64,000 nucleotides of DNA from Botrytis cinerea B05.10 (GCF_000143535.2 NC_037312.1:2542001-2606000), one strand, 5' to 3'. Shown: positions 1-11,810, numbered from the stretch's first letter. The notes: generated from the sequence alone by a model not told the origin. Translations and numbers: made by a program.

Positions 1-1693
1 AACTTAAAAACAAAAGAGCAGCTTTGAATACTGTTACAACCGAAATGTTTTTGGGCCCTGAGAGGTAAAGAATCGAGAGATACAAGTGGAATTCGTAAAA
101 GCTTTTGTCTTCTCTAAACAAAGTTGATGGTGGCACAAGGAGAGCTATGCTCTTGATGATTGTCGGAGTGAATAAATGAGGTTGTAGTTCGATCTGAATG
201 AAGCAAGGCGATAAAAGGTGTATGGGCAATAAAAACAAACTCGCAACGCTATATAAATGTATCCTAACCGCCGATAAAAAAAGAAAATGATAACTGGTGA
301 ATAACTCCGGATCGTAGAAGTAGGGTGTTCAGAGGCTCATAGGGGTATTTCGAATACGCTTTGACAAAAGAGATATATTGAATTTGTTCGTTAAATGGGA
401 CAAAGAAGAGAGACTTGAGGTCTGGTAATAAAATAGAATAAGGAAAGAGTTGAAAATCGTTATGCTGACATAGGAGTCAGACGTTGATAGAACGAGTGTC
501 TGAGGTTTCGAAGGTTCCTCGAGTAGTACGACTTAACGCACGGGTGGATTGAGGGGTGATGTCGATTTGGTGGGTCGAATCAATAAAGCAATCACACAAT
601 TGAAGTCAATCAATTGTGCAATATCGAGAAAGGGTGGCGTGCTGATATGGTAGAGCAGATGCGATCAATGACTTGCACAGATCGGGAGTGAATGATCTTG
701 CAGCAGAAGACTTGGGCGGCGTGTGTATCACAGATCGGAGATGATCAGGTTGGCTATCGTGATAAACGCTTCAATGTTGACTTGGAACTCATGTGTTTAT
801 TTTGGGTTATTTGTAGAACAAGGAAGTAGAAGATATGACTCTTCTTCTGCCAATGTTCGAAATTGTAGGTTGACGACAAGAGGAGCTCGTTGGGAGGTAA
901 ATCAGGAGAGAAGGATGATCGATCAAGAGGTGGAAGAATGCGGTTGACCTTTGATGAAGTTGATGATTACAACAGGATCTGCAAAGCCTTGTGAATGTGC
1001 GGGAATGTAGTTGTTGCCGTGGTAGCAAGCAGTGTGACGCAGAACGAAACAAGTGATGGTGGTTGGAGCTTTCTCAAAGGAATGGGCGATGGAAAGGGAG
1101 AGAAGAGGGTAGAGTGTTCGTCAAGAGTTGGAAAGGGTGGCTCGGTCGGGATGGATTGATTGTTGATGAGTTATGAAGTCGAAAGTATAGAAAGAGGAGA
1201 AGAGGTAAAAGAGAGGAGGGGGGAAGGGAGGAAGTTAACTGCGAACGACGATGATTGTAGCCAGTATTGTCGTACGCACATATGTGGAGTTGAAGGTATG
1301 AGGTGGATGAGTCGGGAGGTGGAAAGGCAAAGAAAGAGTAAGTAGGATGAGTCGAAGGGAAGGGAACAGTAAGCGAAAGCAAAGGCCGGTTTTTGGAGTG
1401 GGTGGAGCGGGGTGTAGGGATATCGAGATGAGGTGTCTAACAAGTGTCTTTTTCTTGCCAGGGGTCTCCAAGGAATGGAAAATGAAGGAACCTTGTTGCA
1501 GGCTGGAGAGGAGAGATAAAGAAAGAGGCAAGCGATAAATAAATAAATGAATAAAGTTGCGGCTAGAACGAGACGGGGGCAGATGTGTAGATGTGGCTGT
1601 TGGAGAGGGTCTCTTTTGCTGGGAGGGAGTGTGAAGCGTGTGAAGCGTGTGAGGGCGTAGATGTAGAGATGGATGTGGGTATAGAGATGGGTG

Positions 1694-1765
1694 CAGATGC
1701 AGATATGGATATGGATATGGATATGGATACAGATACAGATACAGATATGGATGTATAGATAGATA
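1694..1765. repeat. Hexanucleotide microsatellite GATATG/GATACA
   Basis: Runs of GATATG followed by GATACA, with flanking degenerate copies. It is the source of the low-complexity Tyr/Pro-rich frame on the minus strand. Confidence 0.85.
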
Positions 1766-2170
1766 AGTAGAGAGCAAGCAAGTGGTGCGTGAGGGAATGC
1801 TGAGGGAATTCGCGAGTCGTAGATAGATAGACCTAGGGATCTGGGAGATTGTGCCCACCCGGTATGTATTGCGTGTATATATTGTTCGTATCTATTCGTA
1901 TTTGTTCGTATTTATCCGCAGTCCAATGCTGTGATGTATCCCAACACAAGATGTATCTCTCCGTAGGTCAGGTCCTGCAAGAACTCGCTGTCCTTCCTGT
2001 TCTGTATGTAAGAATCCGCGGCAATTGTTTATAGGGAACCCGTCGCAGATCTTTTTCTTGCGTGATATTACTTGGTGTGAGATGAGCACAGTACAGGTTT
2101 GTGCGAGATAACGTGTCAAGCAGAGTTGGAGATCGATAGCCGTATGGGCGAGCTTGACGTCGGGAAGAAA

Positions 2171-2198
2171 AGGGAGGGGAGGGGAGGGGAGGGGAAGG
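2171..2198 (+). repeat. (GGGGA)n purine tract, G-quadruplex candidate
   Basis: Four or more GGGG blocks separated by single A residues. This fits the minimal G-quadruplex rule on the + strand. Confidence 0.8.
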
Positions 2199-2473
2199 GC
2201 CACGGATGCACCAAATAAGTTTCCAAGTCAAGAAGACACCAAGCATTCGACCGGTATTCGCAATAGGCTTGGTGGGCTCGGTATGGCCCTTTGACTTTCA
2301 ATTTGAATGACTATTATGGTGGTCCATCGAAGGTTCGCGAGGTTCCAGGTTGAAAGTTTGAAGACTAATTGGATCACTTGGGTTCCTGAATTTTCTCGTA
2401 CATGCAGAAAATGTGCTCAAGTGACCCAAGTTTCAAACGGTGCAATGTATGAGATGACTGGCAGGAGAGCAAA

Positions 2474-2520
2474 AGAGGCGAGGCGAGGCGAGGCGAGGCG
2501 AGGAGAGGAGAGGAGAGGAA
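2474..2520 (+). repeat. (GAGGC)n then (GAGGA)n pentanucleotide repeat
   Basis: About five GAGGC units pass directly into GAGGA units, so one pentanucleotide array has changed unit by a C to A substitution. Confidence 0.85.
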
Positions 2521-2956
2521 GCAGAAGTGAGGGTCGATTTCATTGACTCGGTCCTGGCACACGGTACAGTAATAGCATCCAATATATCAAAGGATTGATT
2601 GATTCTCTTGCAGCATCTATCTACACATATCCATCGTTCCATATTCCCGTCATCGTCTTTGCCATGCGCTTCTGATTGGATTCGCAGCGTCTGTCTGGCA
2701 TGTATCTATACTCTGTCTGGACGTGACCCTTATCATTTGATGTCGACAAAGAAACGACGAGGAGGGGGGCAACCTGCTTGCTGCTGTTCACTTCACCCCA
2801 GATTTTCAGTGGGATGCGTACACACGCGCTCAAGCCTCCAAGCTTTCCAAGTCTAATGATTAATTCTCAACCAGTCATTCATTCAATCCACACCCCACTC
2901 TTTCATTCTCCCACTCTCTCGTCTTCTCTCAACCCACGCCTTTCCTTTCTCTAGAC

Positions 2957-3827
2957 AATGTTGTCACCCGCAAGCCCAAGCCTTCTGGTGAAAAATCACG
3001 ACTTGGCCGTCTCCGGTATAACATTGATGATCGATCGCTCAAAGGAGTTTCAAAGGAAACAAACCCTTGACATTCCAGGGTTGCAAGAAAGAATCGCTGG
3101 AAAGCAGCAGCAGTTGCCATCAGCCACCACATGCCCAAAGAGGCTTACTCCCGTGAATTCTACACCCAAAGTCGCTATGCTTATCCAATCGTTGCAAGAA
3201 CTTGGAGACATCTCATCACTAACGTCTTGCTGCTCTTACATGGTTCTATCGGCTTCTTTCCTTGGAACGCCTCATGAGGACACAATTGGTTGCTAATCTC
3301 AATGTCACAAAAGCCCATGAATAACTAATCTTACCTTTATGCACGCCCCTAAGAAATGCATGCATTGCATTACCGTCGTCTGCCCACACCACACCATCTC
3401 TCAGGTCACACATAGCAGATCTAAGCCAATACTTTGGAAGAATTCCAGTCAAAGAGAGGGACTTTACCGCCTTTTACTGTGCCTTCTTTGGCGCTCTCAA
3501 ATGATATCTGTCTATCTGTCTTTACGCCCTCAAGCTGGGGCAAATACCGTTACCATTGGTGATTCTAGATTAGCATTAATCGAGAGATTATAGGCTGGGC
3601 TTTGGCAAGAGAATGACGAATATGGCGAGTGCCTTGGCTGTTCCCATTCATTCAAATCCACTGCTACGATCTTTTATGTAACTCCGGAGTCCGTCTCTAA
3701 CTACCTGCTAGGAAAAGGCTCTAAAGCTGTTGTTGAGGTTCGAGAAGGCTATGTCGGCAATAGCGAAGCTAAATTTAAACACGTTTTCTACTTGAACGTC
3801 TGGACTCTCATGGATGAAGCCAGATGA
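2957..3827 (+). pseudogene. Unassigned coding-like remnant or multi-exon gene
   Basis: A CT-rich leader ends at a good start context (ACAATG, 2958). The frame beginning at 2957, offset by one base from that ATG, runs to 3277 with a single in-frame TGA (3068). It reads like protein, with basic segments and a later piece containing EFYTQSRYAYPIVARTW. A second open segment at 3594-3827 follows a possible acceptor (TTATAG). It contains ECLGCSHSF and ends with LNVWTLMDEAR before TGA. Between them, around 3330-3485, is another protein-like stretch ending GALK. I do not recognise the family. The offset start and internal stop suggest a decayed gene, but mis-called introns could give the same picture. 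Confidence 0.3.
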
Positions 3828-4392
3828 CATAAATTCTAAAATTCGTTGAGGATTCTGGAAGGAATTGGTCAATGGCTTCCGAAATAACTACCAGGATACA
3901 CATCATCAGTCATCAAGAGTGATGTTATGACTTGACACATTAGGTATCTAGAAGGCCACAAGACAGCTAACTGTAGCTGGCTGTACAATGTACTCGTGGT
4001 GGAATGACACAACCCGATCTGGGGGTTTCTCGCCTGTGGAATGTGCTTCGAAACCGTAATAAAAGCCATAAGAACACATAAGTCAGTACGGAACTCGCAA
4101 TCCTCTGAGTGATTCATCGTAATTTCACAAAGCAGAAACACAAACAGGACACATAAGCCAGATGCCAGATGCCAGATAACTCAGATGCATTCAAGGGGAG
4201 GGAAAAGCTTAGTAACAGGTTAGATAACCCGCCGCTGTCAGACAGACAGACTACAAACCAAGCCTTTACGGTAAGATAGCGCTGCTTCCGATATTCCCAA
4301 ATGGGTGGCACACAGCTGGTACCTGAGGTCAAAGGTCCAAGGTCGTGTGACCATCTAGTTGGATTTTGGAAGGACAAAGAATTATTTCGGCC

Positions 4393-4440
4393 ACTGCTGC
4401 TGTTGTTGTTGTCCTTGTTGTCCTTGTTGTTCTTGTTGCC
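4393..4440 (+). repeat. Trinucleotide repeat (TTG/TCC)n
   Basis: TTGTTGTCC-type units. On the minus strand they encode Asn-Lys-Asp repeats inside the frame 4114-4533. Confidence 0.75.
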
Positions 4441-5172
4441 ATCAGGGACAGCGCGATTGAAAACGTCACGGCAGAGGCGAAAGAACTTGGTTTGGCCCAG
4501 CCTCTTGTTTTCTTGCATCATCCGGTAGATCATGACAATGGCACATCACACCAAATCATTTGAGATGATGATACACGTATACTACTGCTCTACATACTCC
4601 ATGCTGCATTCTCCAACCCAGTGACATGCTTTCCATTACTGCACGTAACGGCCTAGCTTGCCTCCAAAGGTAACTTACAGGGTGCTCATTTCTTAATTTA
4701 GCTTGTAGGACATTCCGATGTTGCTCTCAACCCTTATCACGTTCGACAAAGGGGGCGATTGGCCGCAATGGTGTGGAAAATCACCCCATCCATTGCTCAG
4801 CACATGAAGCACCAGACAACATCTTGGTAATGCGGATGGATTGGCCTCTGTCTCGGTTCGTGTTGCAGTGGTGGTAATGTTGGCAATGTTTTCAATATTT
4901 ACGGCGGTCTCCGTTTACACTTCTCTGCTTCCCTTGCCCGTTCTGATGAGACCCAATTCAAGACTGTGTGAAGATGGGATCTTTGCATCAAGACCAGAAA
5001 CCAAGCCCGAATCGACATGACTCTCCAGGCAAATCAGCAGACTCGCAAACTCTCCACAGAATATTGCGTATTGCACCCTCTCGTTTGAAGATCCTCTTCT
5101 TCTTCTCTCACGGGGGCATTCATCGATCGTTGATCTTGAAACTCGCGCTTATGTACTCGTCCTGCTGGAAGG

Positions 5173-5198
5173 CTACCTGCTACCTGCTACCTGCTACC
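5173..5198 (+). repeat. (CTACCTG)n heptanucleotide repeat
   Basis: Nearly four perfect head-to-tail copies of a 7-bp unit. Confidence 0.8.
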
Positions 5199-6604
5199 CA
5201 CTCCATCATTCGGATGTTTTATGCACCGAATATCAAATTGATACACGTACTCTCTCTTGTTTCCCCCCGCCGTCCTGTTTTCCGGATCCGTTTCTGGGCG
5301 GTACCTCTCCCAAATTATTCGCAGGAAGGTTAAGATCTTACATGGTGAGGCACGGCTACGCTACCCTGAGTATGGATGTGAGCATGTAGGGATGTAGGGA
5401 TGTCACAAGTATATTAATACACATCATTGTTGTCGTCGTGGGGTAATGTGATGGGTCGCACAGGGCGAATAGCTGGGATGCTTTTTGCTCCTTCGACTTT
5501 GGAACTGCTCTGGTGGGTGACTTGTGTCTGTTTATTGTTACGACTATCGAGTCTGTGAGTGGTAAAAGACGAGTGGTTTCACTGGGGGATCGAGACAATT
5601 CAACTGTCTGTCCTGTCTCCGTCGCTATCAACAGAGGAATGCCAATCTGCCCATCCTTGATATCGACAGCGTCATTTAATCTATTATCCTTTGTGTTTCG
5701 TGGAAAAAGGCACATCTTCATTTTAACCGTATCATGAAAGATTGAATCATTTCCCTGCACCCTCACCTTGCTTCCAATTCCAGACGTGCCGGTTCGTACG
5801 TCGAGCGCCCTGTGCAGCGCCTGTACTCAAAGAGCACTGCACGAAATGAATTACCGTTTGCTTCAAGAGACGTATGATCGACGACCCTTTCCGCCGATGT
5901 CTCCATATCTCACTAGTCGCTGCTCACTAGGGAAGATGTCGTTCGTTGGGAATGACATGCTATGTCATGCCATGCCATCCAGGAAAGCCTCCGAAACTCT
6001 CCCTCAGATATAGTATGATCTACTTGACAGACGCATCTTTCTTTTGATATCTCACCCGAGAAACAGACATCCACCCTTTGAAATCTCGCATATCACGATG
6101 CTTCGCCAGCTTTAGAATGAGAGCGTCTGGAAAATGGAGTCCAGTGATTGGATTTTCATTTGAGATTGAAACATTTAATCTGTGTGAAATACACCATGGC
6201 TTGAAACAGCTGGGCGGTAATTAAGTGATTAAGGGTATTTATTACATGTCTTGGGGGGTTATTTGCTGGACTAGAGTGATTGGATACATACATACATACA
6301 TACCTAGGTATATCGTACATGAATAATAACAGGTATGTGCCGATATGCACATACATACACACATATACGCATTTACATAGCGACGTGAATGGACATGAAT
6401 GTACATACATGGTGTTCATCGTGGTATGATGTATTACGGTATCAAAGAGAGAAGGTCCAGATGGCCCAGAGAGCCCAGAGAGCCCAGAGAGTCCATCTTC
6501 TTATCTCTACTCGAGCATGTGCTGTGATGAAATGGAAAACTCAAAATCCGAAGCTTCATAGTGATTGACTGGATGTCCCCATTTTGGACCGTCATAAAGC
6601 TCTT

Positions 6605-6636
6605 AGCTCAGCTCAGCTCAGCTCAGCTCAGCTCAG
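6605..6636 (+). repeat. (AGCTC)n pentanucleotide repeat
   Basis: Six tandem AGCTC units. The AGCT core makes the array locally self-complementary. Confidence 0.85.
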
Positions 6637-7156
6637 ATAGGAAACACTTCCACGCTTTATTTATTATCTGTATCTTTATCATTATCATTATCATTATCGC
6701 TATCACACAATTCTTATCGCCCCCACAAAATAGCTGCATGTTAACTTTTTGGGTGCCCACTGCTTCCCCCCCTCCCCCCTCGCCCCCTCCCCCCTCCAGC
6801 CCCCCCCAGTAAACACGCGACTTTTTCACTATCGTCCCCATCGCGTCGCATCGCATCACTTCGTCCTTTTCTAGTCTGTCCCGGTGTTCCTCATCTACCC
6901 CACAGATTCCGCCAATAGCGGCATATGGATACCGCTTCCAGAATCCAGGGAAAGAGATCAAGGTCACATTGGAGAAGGAGAGGATGGTGAAAAGTAAGAC
7001 GCTGCCTGTCATCACTGTCATCGCGATGATTTCAATCGTTTTCCCTGAGAGAGAAAGCAGCGGTGAGGGGGGGGGGTACTTGAGCGTGAAGATGATGAGA
7101 ATGTTGGATACGAGAGAAGGAATAGAGACTGACACGGTACACACACACGCACACAC
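6623..7156 (-). CDS. Possible membrane-protein exon, unassigned
   Basis: This minus-strand frame of 177 codons has two hydrophobic stretches, LVSNILIIFTL and MTGSVLLFTILSF, followed by a charged segment with FWKRYPYAAIGGICGVDEEH. That middle part looks like genuine protein. The tail is low complexity (Gly/Glu from the C-rich tract at 6765-6809, then Ile/Met repeats), so the real exon probably ends near 6830. I found no start codon or upstream exon. It may be a gene remnant or chance. Confidence 0.2.
   Translation of the reverse strand: MCACVCTVSVSIPSLVSNILIIFTLKYPPPSPLLSLSGKTIEIIAMTVMTGSVLLFTILSFSNVTLISFPGFWKRYPYAAIGGICGVDEEHRDRLEKDEVMRCDAMGTIVKKSRVYWGGLEGGGGEGGGGEAVGTQKVNMQLFCGGDKNCVIAIMIMIMIKIQIINKAWKCFLSELS
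6765..6809 (+). repeat. C-rich tract, G-quadruplex/i-motif candidate
   Basis: Runs of five to eight C broken by single T, G or AG. The minus strand therefore carries at least four G-runs of five or more with short loops. Confidence 0.8.
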
Positions 7157-7710
7157 CTATATGTCGGAGAACCGTCTATATTACCTCTCTCGCTACAAGT
7201 CTACTCTCACCCCTGACCAGGAAGCTATCATTAGCAAAGTCCTACCTGACTCTCGCCATACAGGCGCCGTGCAGATTGAAATTCTATGCTACCATCGATA
7301 TCTTCTGGTACTTACTTGACACGCAGCGTATTGTTAGAGTATACATTCCATGGTCCGAGTAGCCCCCAACCAAGCCATATATGTCTCTTCGTGGATATGT
7401 AGCTATCATCAAATGATAGTATCGGTTTCCATCTCCCACTCCGGGGTCCCCCATAGCTTTATCGACACACTTGAAGCTCCAAAATGGGTCTAGATATCAA
7501 TCTGTCCTGTCACTCGTCCCATACATGTGTGCCTCTCTAGCATGCATGATGCATCACGGGAAACTAAGGACATGTACCTGCCATGCCTCCAACGTGAGAG
7601 TGTCCCTGGGTAGGACGGACATGATTTACCATACTTCGTACTTTATTTAGTGGTGGCCCCAAGAGTGTATGCACTTTTCAATGAACCGCGGCTGGAATTT
7701 GTTTGGGGGG

Positions 7711-7767
7711 CTTTTTGTTTTTTGTTTTTTGTTTTTTGTTTTTTGTTTTTTGTTTTTTGTCTTTTGT
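7711..7767 (+). repeat. (TTTTTTG)n repeat
   Basis: About seven copies of a 7-bp T-rich unit. Confidence 0.85.
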
Positions 7768-8701
7768 TGGTGAAACTTGCTCTTTCGTGAATTCGAATGG
7801 GTCCATTGAACGGTATGAAACTGAATCAGATATTAAGTAATGGTTATGGAGTGGAGTTGATCGATTCACACCCACCGCCCACCTCCCACCACCTTGTTTC
7901 GTTTTTGGTAAGTGGGGGGTGTATCCAACATCCCACACTCGGTTCAAACCCAAGAGGTGAATGTGATCAATTGCAAAATTTCAGAACAGGTCGAACGTCT
8001 TGGTCTCTGGCCATTCACAAGAGAGAGGAAGCCCATCATCCCTTCGTAACTTGTTATATCTTCACCGCCATCATCATTTCAATAGAAAAAAAGGTGACTG
8101 CCTGACCTCACTCCTCGATTTCCCTATGCTCGCTGCCAAATCCGGAACATTCTCAACAAGACACAGAACACGTTCCGCGTCCCTACATGCGACTTATCCC
8201 ATATCGTCGTCCTATCTCCAGAGTCCAAACCTCGTTGCCGAAAATCCCCGTTTGCTAACTGCATGAAGCCTTTGCCCACAGAGCTTTTCCCGAATATTAC
8301 AGCATAGGCGTGTATCGTGCATGAACAGCCTGAATTCATCCATACGATTTACGAACCAAGAACGTTGGCCTGAGGGATCCAAGCAGGACGGGTGAGAAGC
8401 CAAACCCACCATCTCGACGAATCACATTCTCGAATTCGTCCTCGATTCTTCCACCCTTCCACCCTCGTGCATAAAGAACGGAACGTGCGATTCCTGGCAA
8501 GTGTACTTGGTAGTCTAGGGTCGATCTTTGCCAGCGCGCATCCACGCATTGCCCAAGTCCTTACCATACATCCAAGATTACGAAAGAAGCTTGCGAGAGT
8601 TCACCGCTATCTCTTTCGACCTCGGGGCTGACTCTTTTTCAATATTGTATCGAGGGAGGGAAGAAGAGGAATTCATCTAGAAGGATTCCCGACGTGACAA
8701 A

Positions 8702-10608
8702 ATGGAGGGCAAACCACGAGTTAAGGTGGTATTGTTGGATATCGGTGAGTGATGAAAATTTTTCACTCGGGGTTTTACGGTTCCTATTGTTACTGTTCCT
8801 GCTTCTCTACACATCACCCGTCCGCAGAATTTTCCCGGGAATGGAATCTTCGGATTGTGATGGATCACGTGGGTAAGATTGGACAATGGTGGTGTAGTAA
8901 ACTTGGGGAGGAAATGAACATTCGTTGGAAAAGGCTGATGGATTCATTCTTCTTCTGCAGAGGGCACGGTGTGTCCGATTTCTTTCGTCAAGGATATCTT
9001 GGTAGGTTAACAATTTCCTAACTATCCCTACTGGTCAATCTTTCAGTAGTCTATGCATTAAGTCATGAGTCGCATATTCTTTCCCTTCTCTCTTGCAATG
9101 CGCTTTACGCGAAACAGGTAGAGTTACCTTGTTGGTCTAGTTACCAGTCAAATTCAACGGTTCCGATTGTGACGATCAATCACTGTCTCGATGATATGTG
9201 CCTTTACATCTTTACACAGCTGCGGAAAACTGTTGTACTACGTAAGCTCCGGCATGCAAATATCTTGGGGGCAGGAAATGTGATTTGTGCATAGTCATGT
9301 GAGACTTGTGATGAGCTGTCGTGTTACCAGCGCTCTGTCTTTCGATGCTGCTACCCCGCTATCATTGGTTGGGATGGCAACGGGCAAGATCGTCATTATT
9401 TGCAACATTGACGTTAAATCAGAGGATAGTGGTCGAGGAAGATAGAAGAGAGAGGATAGTTGAATCGCAAGTGTGATGGCATCTACGTTGAGGACAGAAT
9501 GGAGTGACACTAATGCAAATGGTCGTCTGCCACGTTCTAAACGAATCTGTATGGTCAATCCAACGTACAGATCAGCGTTCATATCATTTGCGGGGAAGAG
9601 CCAACTCTTATAGGTGCCTATCTATGTATGATGGGTTGGTTGCACCGTATCCCATCAATGATCTCACTCTTTAGCATCGACCTTCCGTTTCGTTTTGTTT
9701 TACTGCAAAGCAAGCCCCAGCCCCCCTGAATCCGGAGTCCCACCCATATACATGATACTGGCTTTACCCCGCCATTAGCATGCCGGTACCCGATACATTT
9801 GAAACATGTATTTCTATGTATCAATGCGTTTGTCGGATTAGCACATCTGGCGGGAACTTTTCCACATCACCTTGTGCCACGAATTTGGACAGCAATGCTC
9901 AACCACTGACCACTCCATTAGTTCCCATACGCTCTCGCGGCTCTACCAGAAACACTCTCCACTCAATGGGACTCTCCATCCTTCCTCCCTTATCGCTCTG
10001 CATTTCCACCTGAACACGCTTCTACCCCTGACGCACTCCTTTCTCATGTCCGCGACCTCATGGCTCAGGATCTCAAGATCCCATACCTCAAATCTCTTCA
10101 AGGGTATCTCTGGCTTCGTGGTTATGAATCGGGTGAATTGAAGTGTCCACTTTTCCCAGATGTATACCCAGCGTTGAAGAAGTGGAGAGACAATGGGGCG
10201 AAGATTTGTATCTACAGTAGTGGAAGTGTGGCAGCGCAGAAGTTGTTGTGGAGATATACGACCGAGGGGGATTTGAGGAGTTGCATTTGGAATGGGCTTG
10301 AAGGAGATGATGGAAGAGAGCTTGAAGGCGGGTATTGGGATACCGTTAATGCGGGGCTGAAACAGCATATGGCGAGTTATGAGAAGATAGCCAAAGCGAA
10401 TAGTGCGTTGGGTGAGGTGGGCGAATGGTTATTCTTGAGCGATAACATTAAGGAGGTGAGAGCCGCAAGGGAAGCTGGAATGAAGAGCTTCGTGGTGGTC
10501 AGAGAGGGGAACGCAGAGGTCACTGCGGAGGAGAGGGAGGGGCAAGTTCTTGTGGAAAGCTTTGCAGAGGTTGAGAAGTGGGTTGAGGTTACTGCCGACA
10601 AAGCATGA
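8702..10608 (+). CDS. UTR4: Enolase-phosphatase E1 (methionine salvage)
   Basis: Exons 8702-8744, 8961-9001 and 9922-10608 give 256 residues, the usual size. The enzyme is a cytosolic HAD-superfamily phosphatase. In the methionine salvage pathway it enolises and dephosphorylates the 2,3-diketo-5-methylthiopentyl phosphate intermediate. HAD motif I is DIEGT (residues 13-17) and is split across the first intron. Motif II is YSSGS (about 126-130), and the motif III/IV region is LFLSDNIKEV. The join from VKDIL to FPYAL across intron 2 matches the family exactly, so no exon is missing. That intron (9002-9921, 920 nt) is very long for this genome. Identity is firm; intron 2 ends are inferred from GT/AG and homology. 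Confidence 0.93.
9002..9921 (+). other. Unusually long intron 2 of UTR4
   Basis: A 920-nt intron with donor GTAGGT and acceptor TTAG. Other introns placed in the window are mostly 45-120 nt. I see no coding sequence or recognisable element inside. Confidence 0.7.
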
Positions 10609-11054
10609 TGGTGATGGTAAATGAAATCATCATCGATCATGTATAACGAAGCAAAAGTCTTTCTATCAGATCCTCTTTCCCTTGTGTCAATGATTGTTAC
10701 CATGTGCTGTTTGCCCTCCCGTGGCGTAATGTCTGTATCGCACTCCGAGCTCCGTTTACTATTCATCATTATTCACTATCCTACAATTTATGATATGTTC
10801 AATACTTCACCTTCTATCAAAAATATCTGCTAATCACCCCTCATCATACATTCATCACACATCATAAACTATCTCTTCCCACCCCTCATCCCCCATCCCT
10901 CCTCAAATCACCACACGGCACTGATCGATCCCCAAACGAATCAATTAGATGTGGAAAATCCTTCTATCAATATCGAGAAACAAGCAGCTAGGATCTTGAA
11001 TCTTGAATCCTTTCCACATTTGAAAAGTTGCAGGTGTTCGAAATGCGTAGATTA

Positions 11055-11105
11055 TTGTGTGTGTGTGTATGTACGTACGTACGTATGTATGTATGTATGT
11101 ATGTA
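11055..11105 (+). repeat. GT / GTAC / GTAT microsatellite
   Basis: Compound array: (GT)n, then (GTAC)n, then (GTAT)n. Confidence 0.9.
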
Positions 11106-11248
11106 AGCATCATCCCCATCAATCTCGCTCTTCTGCATAGTTGAACTGTTGTTTTTGGCGTGTGGGAAATCCTGCCTGGGTTCTCTGTGTCTGTGTGTGT
11201 GTGTGTGCTTTTTTCTGTCTGTTGGTGGGATGTATTTCCTTTCTTCTG

Positions 11249-11334
11249 CGCTTTCGCTTTCGCTTTCGCTTTCTTCTCTGTTCTTTGTTCTTTGTTCTTT
11301 GTTCTTTCTTGCTCGCTTGCTTGCCTGCTTGTTA
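11249..11334 (+). repeat. Compound pyrimidine-rich repeat
   Basis: (CTTTCG)n followed by (TTCTTTG)n and (CTTGC)n units. Three overlapping low-complexity frames arise here and are not genes. Confidence 0.85.
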
Positions 11335-11426
11335 GGCTGTGGAAAGTGGAAAGTGGAATTTGTTTGCTCGGGTTTCGCTGGTAGAGTGAGTTTATGTTAT
11401 GAGAGAGGAGTAGTGCCAATTTCGAT

Positions 11427-11810
11427 GCTGAAGTATATCGTGTATTGTGTATGAGTTTGAGTATTGTTGGGCTTGGGCTTGTTTTGAGATTGGGGTTGAG
11501 AAGAGAGGTCTGGGTTGGATGATTAGGAATGCTGTTGGGAGTTGGTGTCGTTGAAGTTGGGAAAGGGGGAAAGGGGGAAATTTGGAAGTCGAGAGATTGT
11601 GGTAAGGGTTCGGTTGTTGCTGAAGTATATTGTATATTGTATGTGGGTTTGAGTATTGTTGGGCTTGTATTAAGATTGAGATCGAAGTGAGAGCGTTGGG
11701 ATGAATGGTTAGGATCACTGTTGAGGGTTGGTGCCGGTGAAGTTGGAAAGGGGCGAAATTGGGAAGTAGAGAGGTTGTAGTGAGGGATCGGAGGCTGTTT
11801 GGGAAGTGGA
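11427..11810 (+). repeat. Imperfect 192-bp tandem duplication
   Basis: Two copies start at 11427 and 11619. Both begin with GCTGAAGTATAT and share GAGTATTGTTGGGCTTG about 33 bases in. Both then continue in parallel through G/T-rich sequence containing GTTGAAGTTGG or GGTGAAGTTGG. Divergence is visible throughout, so the duplication is not recent. Confidence 0.75.

Larger units (their letters stand above)
1..2956. other. Gene-poor left edge, purine-rich on the + strand
   Basis: No reading frame here looks like a real gene. The longest (207 codons, minus, 1235-1858) is made of Tyr/Pro/Leu/Ser repeats produced by simple-sequence DNA. From about 700 to 2,200 the + strand is strongly purine-rich, so the minus strand is CT-rich. 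That is typical of the promoter and leader of a fungal gene. I infer that a minus-strand gene may start near or beyond the left edge. Confidence 0.5.
3828..8701. other. Gene-poor spacer with simple repeats
   Basis: No convincing gene. Two minus-strand frames are slightly protein-like. One at 4114-4533 has an N-terminal part containing FFRLCRDVFNRAV, then an Asn/Lys/Asp repeat. The other at 6623-7156 is listed separately. The last 60 bases before 8702 are the leader of the enolase-phosphatase gene. Confidence 0.5.

Noticed and set aside
1235..1858. 207-codon minus-strand frame
   Set aside because: Its length comes from Tyr/Pro/Leu/His repeats encoded by microsatellites; the remainder has no protein-like pattern.
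7880..7960. tRNA-like B-box (GGTTCAAACCC) with four of five T-stem pairs
   Set aside because: There is no matching A-box at the right distance and no acceptor stem that pairs over seven bases.
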